Translations under genes and position numbers: made by a program
Shown here: one piece after another, positions 1 through 9,148 of the stretch
How positions within the stretch are numbered: position 1 is the stretch's first letter
How the letters are laid out: the number at the start of each line of letters is the position of its first letter
Notes under the pieces: generated by a model
Database searches by the model: none
Seen by the model: the letters and a program-made list of their open reading frames with translations, nothing else
What the model was told of the DNA's origin: nothing
DNA from: Sphingomonas sp. OV641
GTDB lineage: Bacteria > Pseudomonadota > Alphaproteobacteria > Sphingomonadales > Sphingomonadaceae
Reading direction: 5' to 3'
DNA length: 62,464 nucleotides
Assembly (NCBI RefSeq): GCF_900109205.1
Contig: NZ_FNZB01000009.1
Span: 1 to 62,464, forward strand

Positions 1-215
1 TCGACGACGGACTGGAGGCGGTGGAAGCGGCCGTGCGAGAGGCGCTGCTGGCCGGCACCGCCAGCGACGACGTCATCGTCAACATCCTGGCCCGCAGGCG
101 AGAACCGCCACGACCGCTGACCATTGTCACCCCCGAGGACCTGGCGCTGCGCCATCCGCCCCGCGCCGACTGCAACCGCTATGACAGCCTGCGAGGCCTC
201 CATGCAGCGGCATGA
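1..215 (+). CDS. istA: IstA transposase of IS21 family, C-terminal end (partial)
   Basis: This is the last roughly 70 codons of the IS21 transposase, open at the left edge of the window. The frame ends at a TGA at 213-215, just inside the start of istB. This arrangement (istA tail overlapping or abutting istB) is characteristic of the family. The DDE catalytic core lies upstream and is not visible, so the call rests on position and the partner gene. Confidence 0.75.
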   Translation, partial: DDGLEAVEAAVREALLAGTASDDVIVNILARRREPPRPLTIVTPEDLALRHPPRADCNRYDSLRGLHAAA

Positions 216-930
216 GATGATGACGGCCATGACCGAGTTGGGGCTGAAGGGCATGGCTGGCGCCTTCGACGAGGCGGTGACCACCGGTCTCCAGCGCAAG
301 CGCACGACCATGGAGGTCCTGACCGACCTGCTGCGTGCCGAGGCGACGCACCGCCATGCAGCGTCGGTTCGTTACCGGATGTCGGCCGCCAGGCTGCCGG
401 CGGTGAAGGACCTCGACGCCTTCGTCTTCGGCGACACTCCCATCAACGAAGGACTGGTGCGCTCCCTGCACAGCGGCTCGTTCCTCCCCGGCCGGCGCAA
501 CGTCGTGCTGGTCGGTGGGACGGGCACCGGCAAGACGCACCTCGCCACCGCCATCACCGCCAATGTGGTACGAGCCGGCGCCCGCGGGCGCTACTTCAAC
601 ACGGTGGACCTGGTGAACCGGCTCGAGGAGGAAACGCGCCTCGGCAAGGCCGGCACGTTGGCGGCCCAGCTCTCGCGTCTCGACCTCGTGGTGCTCGACG
701 AGCTTGGCTACCTGCCGTTTGCACGCTCGGGCGGTCAGCTGCTCTTCCATCTCGTCAGCAAGCTCTATGAGCAGACCTCGGTCATCGTCACCACGAACCT
801 GGCCTTCGGTGAGTGGCCGACCGTCTTTGGCGACCCCAAGATGACCACCGCGCTGCTCGACCGCATTACCCACCACTGCGACATCGTCGAGACCGGCAAC
901 GACAGCTGGCGATTCAAGCACCGCAGCTGA
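202..930 (+). CDS. istB: IstB helper ATPase of IS21 family
   Basis: AAA+ ATPase of 242 aa that assists IstA in target selection and strand transfer. The Walker A motif [10 protein letters not shown] lies about 110 residues in, and the Walker [13 protein letters not shown] about 60 residues later. A sensor-like segment VIVTTNLAF and a C-terminal [18 protein letters not shown] complete the usual IstB profile. The start at 202 (MQRHEMM) is preferred because it overlaps the istA end and matches the usual IstB N-terminus. In-frame ATGs at 181 and 217 are alternatives. The gene looks intact, so the element may still be active if istA is whole. Confidence 0.93.
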   Translation: MQRHEMMTAMTELGLKGMAGAFDEAVTTGLQRKRTTMEVLTDLLRAEATHRHAASVRYRMSAARLPAVKDLDAFVFGDTPINEGLVRSLHSGSFLPGRRNVVLVGGTGTGKTHLATAITANVVRAGARGRYFNTVDLVNRLEEETRLGKAGTLAAQLSRLDLVVLDELGYLPFARSGGQLLFHLVSKLYEQTSVIVTTNLAFGEWPTVFGDPKMTTALLDRITHHCDIVETGNDSWRFKHRS

Positions 931-956
931 CGCGCGGGACCACCGGCAGAAGATGC

Positions 957-1015
957 TTCGCGCTGGTTGCGCCTCCGGTCGGGCTACGCCCGCCCTACGC
1001 CGCAACCAGCGCGAA
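957..1015 (+). terminator. Strong stem-loop after istB
   Basis: A perfect 15-bp inverted repeat (957-971 and 1001-1015, TTCGCGCTGGTTGCG and its complement) encloses a second small hairpin CGGGC-TAC-GCCCG. There is no clear T-run, so it may block read-through into the flanking gene or be a structural part of the IS end. Confidence 0.55.
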
Positions 1016-1054
1016 CGGCACGCCCGCCATACCCGTCACACCGCTCGACAAACG

Positions 1055-1104
1055 GGGTCCCTTTTGGACGCCGATAGGGGGTCCTTTTTGGACGCCGATT
1101 GACA
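1055..1104. repeat. IS21 right-end terminal repeats
   Basis: Two tandem copies, at about 1055-1075 and 1079-1099, share GGTCC, a T-run and TTGGACGCCGAT. The second runs into the terminal TTGACA. Such internally repeated ends are transposase binding sites in IS21 elements. Confidence 0.8.
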
Positions 1105-3131
1105 CCGGTCGCGAGCATATCGATCCGATTGCGGATCGGAGGCACCCATACGTTCGTGAGGCCGGGCACGCGCACTGTGCGGTCCAGCTCCTCCACCAGC
1201 TTTGCCGGCGTCATCCCCGCGCGCCATTGATCGCGCGGCTTGAATTGGATGGTCGTCTCGAACATCTCGAGCGGTGCCGGGTCGGTCGCGGTCTCGGCGC
1301 GTCCGGCTTTGCCGAACACGGTTTTGACCTCGGGAACGGTTTTTATCAGCCGGTCTGTGCGCTGGAGCAGGGCCGAGGCGCTCGCGGCCGAAAGGCCGGG
1401 AAGCGCGGACGGCATGTAGAGCAGATCGCCCTCATCCATCGTCGGGATGAACTCGCCACCCAATCGGGTCAGCGGCCATGCCGTCGTCGCCAGTACCAGG
1501 GCGGCGATGCCGATCGCCGCCCAAGGCCGCGCCAACACGCGGTCGAGCGCCGGGCGATAGGCACGGGTGAGCACGCGGTTGATAATGTTGTCGTTCTCGG
1601 CCGGAATGCGTCCCCGGATCAGCCATCCCATCAGGACCGGCACGAGCGTTACCGACAGGATCGCCGCTGCCGCCATCGCATAGCTCTTGGTGAAGGCGAG
1701 CGGGGCGAACAGCCGTCCCTCCTGCGCTTCGAGCGTGAACACCGGCACGAACGACAGCGTGATGATGACGAGGCTGAAGAACAGCGCCGGCCCGACCTCG
1801 GCCGCGGCCTCGGTGATGACGCGCCAGCGTTCCTCGCCCGCCAGCGCCACGCCCGGATGGTCGTGTTCCCATCGCTCGATCCGCTTGTGCGCGTTCTCGA
1901 TCATCACGATCGCGGCATCGACCATCGCGCCGATCGCGATGGCGATACCGCCCAAAGACATGATGTTGGCGTTCACCCCCTGCACACGCATGACGAGCAA
2001 GGCCGCGAGCACCCCCAGAGGCAAGGTGACGATCGCGACCAGCGCAGACCGGACATGCCACAGAAACAACCCGCAGATGATCGCGACGACGACGAACTCC
2101 TCGATCAGCTTGCCCGTCAAATTCTCCACCGCGCGGTCGATCAATTGCGAGCGGTCATAGGTGGTGACGATCTCGACGCCGGGGGGAAGGCTCGCTTTCA
2201 GTTCCGCGAGCTTGGCCTTGACGGCTTCGATCGTCTGCCGTGCATTCTTGCCCTGACGCAGGATGACGACTCCGCCCGCGACCTCGCCTTCGCCGTTCAG
2301 CTCGGCGATGCCGCGGCGCATCTCGGGGCCGATCTGGATCGACGCGACGTCGCCCAAGGTAACGGGGACGCCGGCACCGGCGACCTTGAGCGGGATCGCG
2401 CGGAAATCGTCGACGGTGCGCAAGTAACCTGACGCGCGCACCATATATTCGGCTTCGCCCAGCTCGAGGACGGACCCGCCGGCCTCCTGATTGGCGCGGC
2501 GAATGGCATCGACGGCCTGAGTGTGCGTGACACCGAATGCGGCGAGCCGCGTCGGGTCGAGCAGCACCTGATATTGCTTCACCATTCCGCCGATGCTCGC
2601 CACCTCCGCAACGCCGGGCAGCGTTTTCAGTTCATAACGTAGGAACCAGTCCTGCAAGGATCGGAGCTGCGACAGGTCACGGCGGCCGGTGCGGTCCAAC
2701 AGCGTGTATTCATAGACCCAGCCGACCCCCGTCGCATCAGGACCCAGCGCGGCCTGCGCGCCTTGGGGAAGCCGTCCCTGCACCTGGCTCAGATACTCCA
2801 GCACGCGTGAGCGCGCCCAATAGAGGTCGGTCCCATCCTCGAAGAGGACATAGACGTAGCTGTCGCCGAAGAACGAATAGCCGCGCACGGTTTTCGCGCC
2901 AGGCACGGACAGCATCGTCGTGGTGAGCGGATACGTCACCTGGTTCTCGACGATCTGCGGGGCTTGGCCCGGCCAGCTCGTGCGGATGATGACCTGCGTG
3001 TCGGACAGGTCGGGGAGCGCATCGACGGGGGTGGCACGCATTGCGAACACCCCGGCCATGGCGAGCGCGATGGCCGCCAGGACGACGAGGAAGCGGTTCG
3101 CGACCGACCAGCGGATGATCGCGGCAATCAT
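1105..3131 (-). pseudogene. cusA: CusA-type Cu/Ag RND efflux pump, 3' end cut off by IS21
   Basis: Inner-membrane proton-driven pump of a tripartite copper/silver exporter. About 675 codons remain of the usual 1,040-1,080. The N-terminus, first porter loop, TM2-TM6 and the HME-RND signature [16 protein letters not shown] are present, and that signature matches the Cu/Ag class (HME4) rather than CzcA. The native frame stops after RIDMLATG. The open frame then runs into the IS as junk to 984. The missing part contains the second half of the porter domain and the last six helices, so the product should be inactive. The start overlaps the cusB stop by 4 nt. Confidence 0.93.
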
Positions 3132-4627
3132 CGCCCAGCCTCGCGCGTCATGCGGCGCAGCGTTGGACCATCGGCGGGTTGATCAAAGCCGAACCGCACC
3201 CGCTCACCCTTGCGATACCCACGCACCAACGCGGGATCGGCGACGCGGAACGTCATTGTCATGGCCGGCCAGCCGATCGCCGGAACGGGCTGATGGGACA
3301 GGGTGACGGAACTGCGATCGATCGCCTCGATGCTGCCGACCGTCTCGTAGATCGACGCGGTGGGTTTCACGGCCGGCTTTGTTGCGGGTGACGCTTCGAC
3401 ACCAATCGGACGCGCATCGAGGCCAGCGAGGCTCGCTTCGGAGTCGATCAGGAACTGGCCCGACGCGACAACCTTCTCACCCTCGGTCAGGCCGGCGACT
3501 ATCTCGGTTTTGCCGCCGCCTTCTGCGCCAGTGCGAACCTCGGCGGGTCGAAAGCGTCCACCCGGCCCTGCCAACATGACGAGTGTGCGCCGGCCGGTCC
3601 GGATCACGGCCTCACTCGGAACAAGGAGTGCATCGCGGCTCCCCTGGTCGAGCGCCACGCTGGCGAACATACCGGGGCGCAACCGGCCGGCACGGTTGGG
3701 GAGCTCGACGCGGATTGTGAGCGTGCGGCTCGCTGCCTCGGCCTGGGGCAGGATCGCAGCGATGCGGCCCCTGAAGCTTTCGCCCGGGAAAGCCGCCAGC
3801 GTGGCGATGACGGGCGTGCCGATCCGCAGGTTTCCTGCGAGGGCCTCAGGGACAGCCGCGTTCAGCCACACGGTGGCGAGGCCGTTCACCTCCGCCAGTG
3901 TCTGTCCTTGCGCGACCGTCATCCCCTGTCGGACGCCGAGCGTCTTGATGACGCCCCCCACGGGCGTGCTGATCGTCGTCACACCTTGCGGTCGGCCGCG
4001 CCACTCCGCCGATGCAATCGATCCGGCGGGCATCCCGAGAAGCAACAGGCGCTCTCGTGCCGCCCGCGTGAGCCCGGCATCCCCGGTGCGGCGCACGGCG
4101 AGATACTCCGCCTGCGCGCCCGCCCATTCGGGCACAAGGATATCGGCGAGCGGGGCGCCTGCCGGCACGACATCGCCTGGCGCGCGCGCATAGACGCGCT
4201 GAACGAAGCCGCCGCTGCGTGCCTGCACGACCGCAACGTTGCGGTCATTGAACTCGATGCTGCCGGTTGCCGAGGCCGAGTTTGACAACGATCCGCGTTC
4301 GACCGTGACGATCCGCGCGCCGAGCCGCTGGAGGCTGGCCGGATCGATCGCTACGCCCGGTGCGGCGCTACCGCCTGCGCCCTCGTCGGCATAGCGGGGG
4401 ATCAGTTTCATCCTCATCGACGAGAGACCCGGGCCGTCGTGCCGCTCCCCCGGGATCATCGGATCATACCAGTAGAGGATCTTCTTCTGCGGGGCTGGGG
4501 ATGCCGTTTGATCGGCAGCCGAGGACGTGCCAAGTTTCGCGAGCCCGAAGCCCACGCCCCCTGCGACCAGCACCAGCGCGCTTACCGCGGTGACAAGGCG
4601 GGCGCGGGTAATGGTAGTGTCGCTCAT
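3128..4627 (-). CDS. cusB: CusB-type membrane fusion protein with C-terminal CusF-like domain
   Basis: Periplasmic adaptor (499 aa) linking the pump to the outer-membrane channel. It has one N-terminal membrane anchor, a heavy-metal-binding segment ([16 protein letters not shown] and downstream [10 protein letters not shown]), and barrel-sandwich/lipoyl and beta-barrel domains. After about residue 420 there is a CusF-like OB-fold with H, W and the MTM pair in [17 protein letters not shown], the residues CusF uses to bind Cu(I)/Ag(I). Adaptor and metallochaperone are therefore fused. It is translationally coupled to cusC and cusA (4-nt overlaps on both sides). Confidence 0.93.
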   Translation of the reverse strand: MSDTTITRARLVTAVSALVLVAGGVGFGLAKLGTSSAADQTASPAPQKKILYWYDPMIPGERHDGPGLSSMRMKLIPRYADEGAGGSAAPGVAIDPASLQRLGARIVTVERGSLSNSASATGSIEFNDRNVAVVQARSGGFVQRVYARAPGDVVPAGAPLADILVPEWAGAQAEYLAVRRTGDAGLTRAARERLLLLGMPAGSIASAEWRGRPQGVTTISTPVGGVIKTLGVRQGMTVAQGQTLAEVNGLATVWLNAAVPEALAGNLRIGTPVIATLAAFPGESFRGRIAAILPQAEAASRTLTIRVELPNRAGRLRPGMFASVALDQGSRDALLVPSEAVIRTGRRTLVMLAGPGGRFRPAEVRTGAEGGGKTEIVAGLTEGEKVVASGQFLIDSEASLAGLDARPIGVEASPATKPAVKPTASIYETVGSIEAIDRSSVTLSHQPVPAIGWPAMTMTFRVADPALVRGYRKGERVRFGFDQPADGPTLRRMTREAGR

Positions 4628-5853
4628 CGATCGGCGCTCCCGAAGGTAATGGTGAGGCGGACAGAGTCTGCGGCGACGAGCGCCTCACGGTCGAGCACGG
4701 TCAGCTCGGCGTCGGCGAGCGCGGTCTTGGCTTCGATGGCATCCGCAAGACTCGCGCGACCGGCAGAGTAGCTCGCTATCTCCAGATCGGCTCGCTTCCG
4801 AGCGAGCGGAAGGAGCACGTCGCGCGCGCGCTGCCATTGGCTGTGATGCATTTGGTGGTCCGCCAGCGCGGCCTCCAGATCGGCTGCCAATGTGCGCCGG
4901 GTTTCTTCGCGCGCGGCCTCGGCCTGCGCCTGTGCGGATTTGCGGGCTTCGATGCGCGGGTTCTGACGCGATCGAGCGAACAGCGGCAGGCTCATCGAAA
5001 CTCCCGCCGACACCATGTCGCCATACCGGGGGTCACGGCGTTGATAAGCTACCTCTACCCCCCAATCGGGTCGCTTCTCCGCTCGCGCCGCATCCACGTC
5101 GGCCTGGGCGCGCTGAATACCGGCCTCGGCGAGAACCATGTCGGAGTGAAGGCTGAGCGCGTCCCGCAGCCGCGCCGGAGCCAGATCGATCGCGGGCATA
5201 TCGCCGGCAATCTCGGGCGCCGATACGCCGGTCCAGCGAGCCAGCATCGCGCGGGCGCGCGCAACGGCGGCCATCAACTCGTCGCGGCGGTCGTCGAGTG
5301 CCGCGATCTCCTGATCGGTCGTCAGTGTCTGACCAGGGCGGACCGAACCGGTCGTCACGGCGGCCCGCGCAGCGGAAGGGAGAGATCGAAGGAATAGCAG
5401 AACGGTGTCGAGGGCAGCTAGTCGACGCTCGGCATAAGCAAGGTCGATCCATGCCTGCCCCGCTCCCAATCGCACCTCCCGGAGCTTGGTCGCTTGCGAT
5501 GCTTCTGCCGTTGCGATCACGGCGCGTGCCTGCGCTTGCGCGGCATGACGCTTGGCAAGGTTGGGTAGGTCCTGTTGGAAACCGACACGCCCCATCGTCA
5601 TGTCGTCTCTGGATAGGGAGAAGGCGGGTGGCCCAGAGACAGGATAATTCTCGATTCCGATCGACACACGGGGGTCCGGAAGGCTTCCCGCCGCACGTGC
5701 ATCGGCTTGGGCGGCGCTGACCCCCGCGCGACCGGCAACCGCTCCCGGGGCGTTGGCAACCGCATCGCGCAGCGCTTGGTCATAGGTAAGTGTCTGCGCG
5801 TGCGCGGCGCTCGTCGTGAGCGCGGCGACCGCGAGCATCATGGATGCGCGCAT
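4624..5853 (-). CDS. cusC: CusC-type outer-membrane efflux channel (TolC family)
   Basis: 409 aa with an N-terminal signal peptide (ending near THAQ/AHAQ) and two repeated coiled-coil TolC-family halves. It is the first gene of the cusCBA operon and should form the outer-membrane exit duct for copper/silver. ATGA-type overlap with cusB. No copy of the ECF promoter signature found elsewhere in this block is visible upstream. With cusA truncated, this gene may be expressed without a working pump, unless its products serve another RND pump. Confidence 0.9.
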   Translation of the reverse strand: MRASMMLAVAALTTSAAHAQTLTYDQALRDAVANAPGAVAGRAGVSAAQADARAAGSLPDPRVSIGIENYPVSGPPAFSLSRDDMTMGRVGFQQDLPNLAKRHAAQAQARAVIATAEASQATKLREVRLGAGQAWIDLAYAERRLAALDTVLLFLRSLPSAARAAVTTGSVRPGQTLTTDQEIAALDDRRDELMAAVARARAMLARWTGVSAPEIAGDMPAIDLAPARLRDALSLHSDMVLAEAGIQRAQADVDAARAEKRPDWGVEVAYQRRDPRYGDMVSAGVSMSLPLFARSRQNPRIEARKSAQAQAEAAREETRRTLAADLEAALADHQMHHSQWQRARDVLLPLARKRADLEIASYSAGRASLADAIEAKTALADAELTVLDREALVAADSVRLTITFGSADR

Positions 5854-5882
5854 CCCTCTAGTCCCTTCATGTCATAATGATG

Positions 5883-5914
5883 GCCGGGCTCCAAATGGTT
5901 GATCGGAGCCCGGC
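5883..5914 (-). terminator. Hairpin downstream of 5935-6186 gene
   Basis: Perfect 10-bp stem GCCGGGCTCC / GGAGCCCGGC with a 12-nt loop, between the stop at 5935 and the cusC start. No T-run follows, so it may be an mRNA stabiliser or a weak terminator. Confidence 0.45.
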
Positions 5915-5934
5915 ACCTGTTCAGGCTCGCCAGC

Positions 5935-6186
5935 TTAAGTTGACTGGCCGCCCTTCATTGACATGCAGGCGTCGCGACCGCGTTCCATCATCGGGCACAC
6001 GCAGGCGCTCGACTGGGGAACGTCCGTAACCCATACGCGACGTGGGGCTTGAAGCGGCGCCCGCGGGCCCGGCTGGTAATTGGAACGCCACTCCCAATGA
6101 CCATTGCTTTTATTTTCAGATGTGGCCGCCGTCGCTGCCGACGCGGCGAGGCTAGCGGCAAATACCGCCAAGATGAACGTTTTCAT
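5935..6186 (-). CDS. Small secreted Cys-containing protein of copper block
   Basis: 83 aa. The start at 6186 is chosen because GGAAAG lies just upstream and gives a clean signal peptide (MKTFILAVFAASLAASAATA). The mature part is short, with a Trp-rich HWEWRSNYQPGP segment and a C-terminal ACVCPMMERGRDACMSM rich in Cys and Met, suggesting soft-metal binding. I do not recognise the family. Its position between cusC and other secreted metal binders supports a periplasmic copper/silver role by inference only. Confidence 0.6.
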   Translation of the reverse strand: MKTFILAVFAASLAASAATAATSENKSNGHWEWRSNYQPGPRAPLQAPRRVWVTDVPQSSACVCPMMERGRDACMSMKGGQST

Positions 6187-6268
6187 GTCACTTTCCAATT
6201 TGATCGAGATTTAAAATCGGCAGAGCCGCAACCGGCGAACGGCTGCAGCCTGACACGGCTTGACTCGA

Positions 6269-6625
6269 TCAAACGGTAGGCGGTTCGGGCTCGGGAGCGA
6301 CGTTGAGGCCGGCAAGTGCCCGGCTGGCAGGCCAGATAACGATTTGAGATGCGATCGAGCGCTTCAGCACTCTTGCCGGCTCCTCAAACGTCATGGGAAC
6401 AACGCATCCCATTTGGGCGATACACGCCAGCGTCAGTCCTTTGCATGGGTGTTCCGATGACGGATCCGGGGTCGCCATACCCGCGCAATCCATGCGGGAT
6501 GGGGTGACATGGCTCATCGCCATCTTGGGTGAGAGCGATGGGCCGGCCGCATACGCAATTCCTTGGCCCAAAAGGCCAAGCAACGCTCCAACAAGAAGCA
6601 AGAGAGAAAGACGAGCTTTCAACAC
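6269..6625 (-). CDS. Small secreted His/Cys/Met protein, unknown family
   Basis: 118 aa if started at the GTG at 6625, which gives VLKARLSLLLLVGALLGLLG, a good signal peptide. The mature region has MAMSHV, DCAGM, HPCKG and CIAQMGC. A sigma70-like promoter lies directly upstream with its expected start site at or beside this GTG, so the mRNA may be leaderless. An in-frame ATG at 6730 would add 35 residues unlike a signal peptide. Function unknown; the neighbours suggest copper. Confidence 0.5.
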   Translation of the reverse strand: MLKARLSLLLLVGALLGLLGQGIAYAAGPSLSPKMAMSHVTPSRMDCAGMATPDPSSEHPCKGLTLACIAQMGCVVPMTFEEPARVLKRSIASQIVIWPASRALAGLNVAPEPEPPTV

Positions 6626-6631
6626 CCGGAT

Positions 6632-6660
6632 ACTATCCCAATTGTCAACGCCGAGGTCAA
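6632..6660 (-). promoter_or_regulatory. Sigma70-like promoter for the 6269-6625 gene
   Basis: On the minus strand TTGACC (6660-6655), a 17-nt spacer, then GATAGT (6637-6632). Spacing is ideal; the -10 matches consensus at 4 of 6 bases. The predicted transcript would start very close to the GTG at 6625. Confidence 0.45.
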
Positions 6661-6738
6661 TACGGGTGGTTTGCCGGGTGCCGTAGTGCCGGCATGAAGC
6701 GCCGGGGAAGATTTGCCGCTCACAAGACAACCTGTCGT

Positions 6739-7191
6739 TTAGGCGCCGTGGCTAGCAAAGACACGCCGGCCAGCGGCACCGAACGCAATGACGTCATAGG
6801 GCTGGGTTCTCATGCCGGGCACCTCCATGCCCGGTGAGCCCATCGGCATTCCGGCCACGGCCAAGCCGCGCACGCCTTTAGGATGCTGGGCCAGCGCGCG
6901 CTTCATGTCCGCGATCGGGACATGTCCCTCAAACGCCATGCCGTCGATGATCGCGGTATGGCAGGACGCGAGGTCAGCGGGCAGGCCGATCTTACGCTGC
7001 AGCACCTCACGGCGATCATCGTCGATGATCTGGACCTTGCGGCCGAACTGCTGACGCACCTGCGCCGCCCATTTCTCGCAACAGCCGCAACCCGGATCGC
7101 GGTGCATGGCGATGTCGGCCGCGGCCGATGCGACCGCTGGGATGGTCATTAGCAAGGCGGCGACGGCGCCACGAACACCATTCTTCATCAT
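6739..7191 (-). CDS. DUF411 secreted metal-binding protein
   Basis: 150 aa with signal peptide (cleavage near ASAA). The DUF411 core follows: HRDPGCGCCEKW with a CxCC cluster, then LASCHTAIIDGMAFEGHVP, and GVRGLAVAGMPMGSPGMEVP, which is the family hallmark. DUF411 proteins are periplasmic and common in copper/silver loci, where they are thought to bind or deliver metal. It sits downstream of the DUF305 gene, separated by a terminator-like hairpin, so it may have partial or separate expression. Confidence 0.9.
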   Translation of the reverse strand: MMKNGVRGAVAALLMTIPAVASAAADIAMHRDPGCGCCEKWAAQVRQQFGRKVQIIDDDRREVLQRKIGLPADLASCHTAIIDGMAFEGHVPIADMKRALAQHPKGVRGLAVAGMPMGSPGMEVPGMRTQPYDVIAFGAAGRRVFASHGA

Positions 7192-7209
7192 CAGCTCCTA
7201 AAAGGAAAT

Positions 7210-7249
7210 CCCCGCCCTGCCGGGGGGTAGGGGGATCGACAGGGCGGGG
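7210..7249 (-). terminator. Rho-independent-like terminator/attenuator between DUF305 and DUF411
   Basis: A 10-bp perfect stem CCCCGCCCTG / CAGGGCGGGG, with ATTTCCTTTT following on the minus strand. It is placed to reduce read-through from the ECF-driven DUF305 gene into DUF411. Confidence 0.65.
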
Positions 7250-7259
7250 CAGCGCTCCC

Positions 7260-7652
7260 TTATTGCGGGCGCTTGCCGTGCTTGCTGAGCCACGCCTGCA
7301 GCTCGGCAATATCCTTTTCCTGTTTCGTGATCGTCATCTGCGCCATGCGCTTGGTCTCGGCGTCGCGCGCGTCACGCACCGCAACGCGCGACATGGCGAT
7401 GGCGCCTCGGTGATGCTCGATCATCTTGCGCGTCCACATTTCGGCCGCGTCGCCCTGCTTGGCCGCCATCATCTTCTGATGCATGTCCATCTCGGCCTGG
7501 CCGTAGGGATTGCCGGCCATCATGCCCGCCATGTCGTCGTGGTTCATGCCGGCCATCTGACCGTGGTTCATGCCCTGCATTCCGCCGCTCTGCTGCGCGA
7601 GGGCGGGCGTGGCGAGCAGCGCCAAAGCTGCGAATGTTGGTGCGAAGCGCAT
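7260..7652 (-). CDS. DUF305 secreted copper-binding protein
   Basis: 130 aa with a signal peptide (cleavage after ALAQ), a Met/His-rich linker (MQGMNHGQMAGMNHDDM) and a DUF305 ferritin-like helical domain with the conserved MIEHHRGAIAMS. DUF305 proteins such as cyanobacterial CopM bind copper outside the cytoplasm. The gene has its own copy of the ECF-type promoter at 7681-7705, linking it to the cnrYXH-like regulator. Confidence 0.92.
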   Translation of the reverse strand: MRFAPTFAALALLATPALAQQSGGMQGMNHGQMAGMNHDDMAGMMAGNPYGQAEMDMHQKMMAAKQGDAAEMWTRKMIEHHRGAIAMSRVAVRDARDAETKRMAQMTITKQEKDIAELQAWLSKHGKRPQ

Positions 7653-7680
7653 TATTGATCTCCCTGGGTTCTAAGACTTC

Positions 7681-7705
7681 TACGCGTGCGAGGCGGCTAT
7701 CCCTC
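7681..7705 (-). promoter_or_regulatory. ECF-type promoter of DUF305 gene
   Basis: On the minus strand GAGGGAT begins at 7705 and CGTA begins at 7684, with first bases 21 nt apart, identical to the copA, cnrY, copC, csp and DUF4396 promoters. It lies about 30-50 nt before the start codon. Confidence 0.75.
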
Positions 7706-7785
7706 ACCCGGGGTGCTAGAACGCGCGAGAAATTGTCAGGAAACAGGACTTTATTTCCGAGGGCTACGCTCCTGAGCCGCGTATA

Positions 7786-8523
7786 TTATGCCTCGATCAC
7801 GATGTTGCGACGCCGCGTTTTGGGCCATCGCATGTAGAGAAGCACTGCCCCCCCTAACCAAAGCGCAAGCCCACCGATCGCGAAGGCGAGCAGCCAGGGC
7901 GTGTTGAAGTTCTCGTGATTCGTCCAATCCATGATGTGAAGGCCCCAGAAGAAGTCGTAGAGCCGCCAAGTGCCGGTTCGGACAGCCGAGATCCGACCGG
8001 TGTCGGCCGCGACAAAGACGCGGGTGGAATCGAGGTCGGCGAACGCGACGCGCCAGGCGGGGAGCGTGCCGCGATATTCGGGGCTGGCGCGCTCGATCCG
8101 CTCTACCTTCGCCGCTGGTCGAGCACCGCCACGCCATGCCAAACGCGCGATCTCCTCGGCCTCACGAGCCGTTGGTGCTGGCAGCGCTTGGCCCGTCGCG
8201 GCGTCGAACAGGCGCGTTCCCTTGGCTGTCGCGACCTCGGCGACCGGGCGGCCAAGCCACATGCGATAGGTGATGGCCTCGATGGGCGCATCTGCTGCGC
8301 CTACGATCGCCGATGGTGGGGCGAACGTGCTGCCGCGGGGAAGGGGCGCCGCGGCTTTGCGGTCAACGAGGTGATCGCCATGCACCCGATCGATCGGCAG
8401 GAAGCTCATCAGGGCGCCGCTTGCGAACCATAGCAGGAGCTGCGCGCCGATGATGATCGCGAGCCATTTGTGCGTGCGGCTCGCGAGTAGATGCAGCCTC
8501 AGTTTCGCGCTTTTCAGAACCAC
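7786..8523 (-). CDS. PepSY-domain membrane protein
   Basis: 245 aa, with an N-terminal membrane helix (KWLAIIIGAQLLLWFASGAL), a periplasmic region containing a PepSY-like half repeat (EIARLAWRGG and PAWRVAFADLDSTRVFVAADTGRI), and a C-terminal helical pair ending in basic residues. PepSY-associated TM proteins are frequent in copper loci and in some cases handle reductase electrons. It is the last gene of the copA-copB-cytochrome c run, 25 nt after the cytochrome gene. Confidence 0.85.
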   Translation of the reverse strand: MVLKSAKLRLHLLASRTHKWLAIIIGAQLLLWFASGALMSFLPIDRVHGDHLVDRKAAAPLPRGSTFAPPSAIVGAADAPIEAITYRMWLGRPVAEVATAKGTRLFDAATGQALPAPTAREAEEIARLAWRGGARPAAKVERIERASPEYRGTLPAWRVAFADLDSTRVFVAADTGRISAVRTGTWRLYDFFWGLHIMDWTNHENFNTPWLLAFAIGGLALWLGGAVLLYMRWPKTRRRNIVIEA

Positions 8524-8548
8524 TCCTCCCTCAACCTCGTCGCCGGGG

Positions 8549-9145
8549 TCACTTCATACCCGGCATGTCCTTCATCATCTCGTCGTGATCGGCCGGGGCG
8601 CTCGCGACCAGTGCCTTATACTGTTCGGGCGTCATGCCGGGGAGCTTGCGGACGAACGCGACCATATTCCAAATTAGGGGGTCGGGATGCGTCTTGCCCC
8701 ATGCCGGCATGGCGCTGAGCTTCACCCCGTGCTTGATGATCCAGAATTGCTGGGCGGGGGTGAGATCTTGAGCGCGCGCGAGTTCCGGCGCCTGTGGATA
8801 GAGGCCCTGGCTCATCTCGGATTTCTCGACGCCGGGGCCGAGATGGCAACCGGAACACATTTCTCCGTAAAGGCCCGCGCCGACTGACACGCGCTGCGCC
8901 GATGCCAGATCGGCCGGGGGTGTTATGCCGCGCGCGCGTGCCTCAATCGACCGATCGCGCAGGCGTTCGAGCATTGAATAGACCGCCGGCGTGTGCGGTT
9001 CGTCGGCCGCGATGTTATACACGCCAAGGTAGATAAACGCGGCTGCGCCCAGCGCCAGGACGATCGCCAGGGCGCCTACGAACGGCAGGCTCGGGAAGTG
9101 CTGCCTTATCGAGCGCCTGCCGTCTTGAGCCATCTGTTCCTCCAT
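8549..9145 (-). CDS. Membrane-anchored cytochrome c
   Basis: 198 aa, with one N-terminal membrane anchor and a single c-type heme motif CSGCH, the distal Met probably in SAMPAWG. It ends in a Met/His tail (DEMMKDMPGMK). It lies 3 nt downstream of copB, so it is co-transcribed with copA and copB. A plausible role is electron transfer linked to Cu(I) oxidation by CopA in the periplasm, by inference from the neighbours. Confidence 0.88.
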   Translation of the reverse strand: MEEQMAQDGRRSIRQHFPSLPFVGALAIVLALGAAAFIYLGVYNIAADEPHTPAVYSMLERLRDRSIEARARGITPPADLASAQRVSVGAGLYGEMCSGCHLGPGVEKSEMSQGLYPQAPELARAQDLTPAQQFWIIKHGVKLSAMPAWGKTHPDPLIWNMVAFVRKLPGMTPEQYKALVASAPADHDEMMKDMPGMK

Positions 9146-9148
9146 CGA

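Larger units (their letters stand above)
1..1104 (+). mobile_element. IS21-family insertion sequence, right part
   Basis: The window opens inside an IS21-type element: the end of istA, then istB, then a terminal region. Two near-identical copies of a GGTCC...GGACGCCGAT unit lie just inside the end, as is typical of the multiple terminal repeats of this family. The element ends with TTGACA at 1099-1104 (outward end TGTCAA), and the cusA reading frame resumes immediately after it. The left end and most of istA lie outside the window, so the full length and target duplication cannot be seen. Confidence 0.9.

Noticed and set aside
127..1005. Minus-strand open frame of 292 aa
   Set aside because: Antisense to istB, low-complexity, no domain.
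813..2432. Long plus-strand open frame (539 aa)
   Set aside because: Antisense to istB end and cusA; Arg/His-rich composition typical of a shadow of GC-rich genes, no domain.
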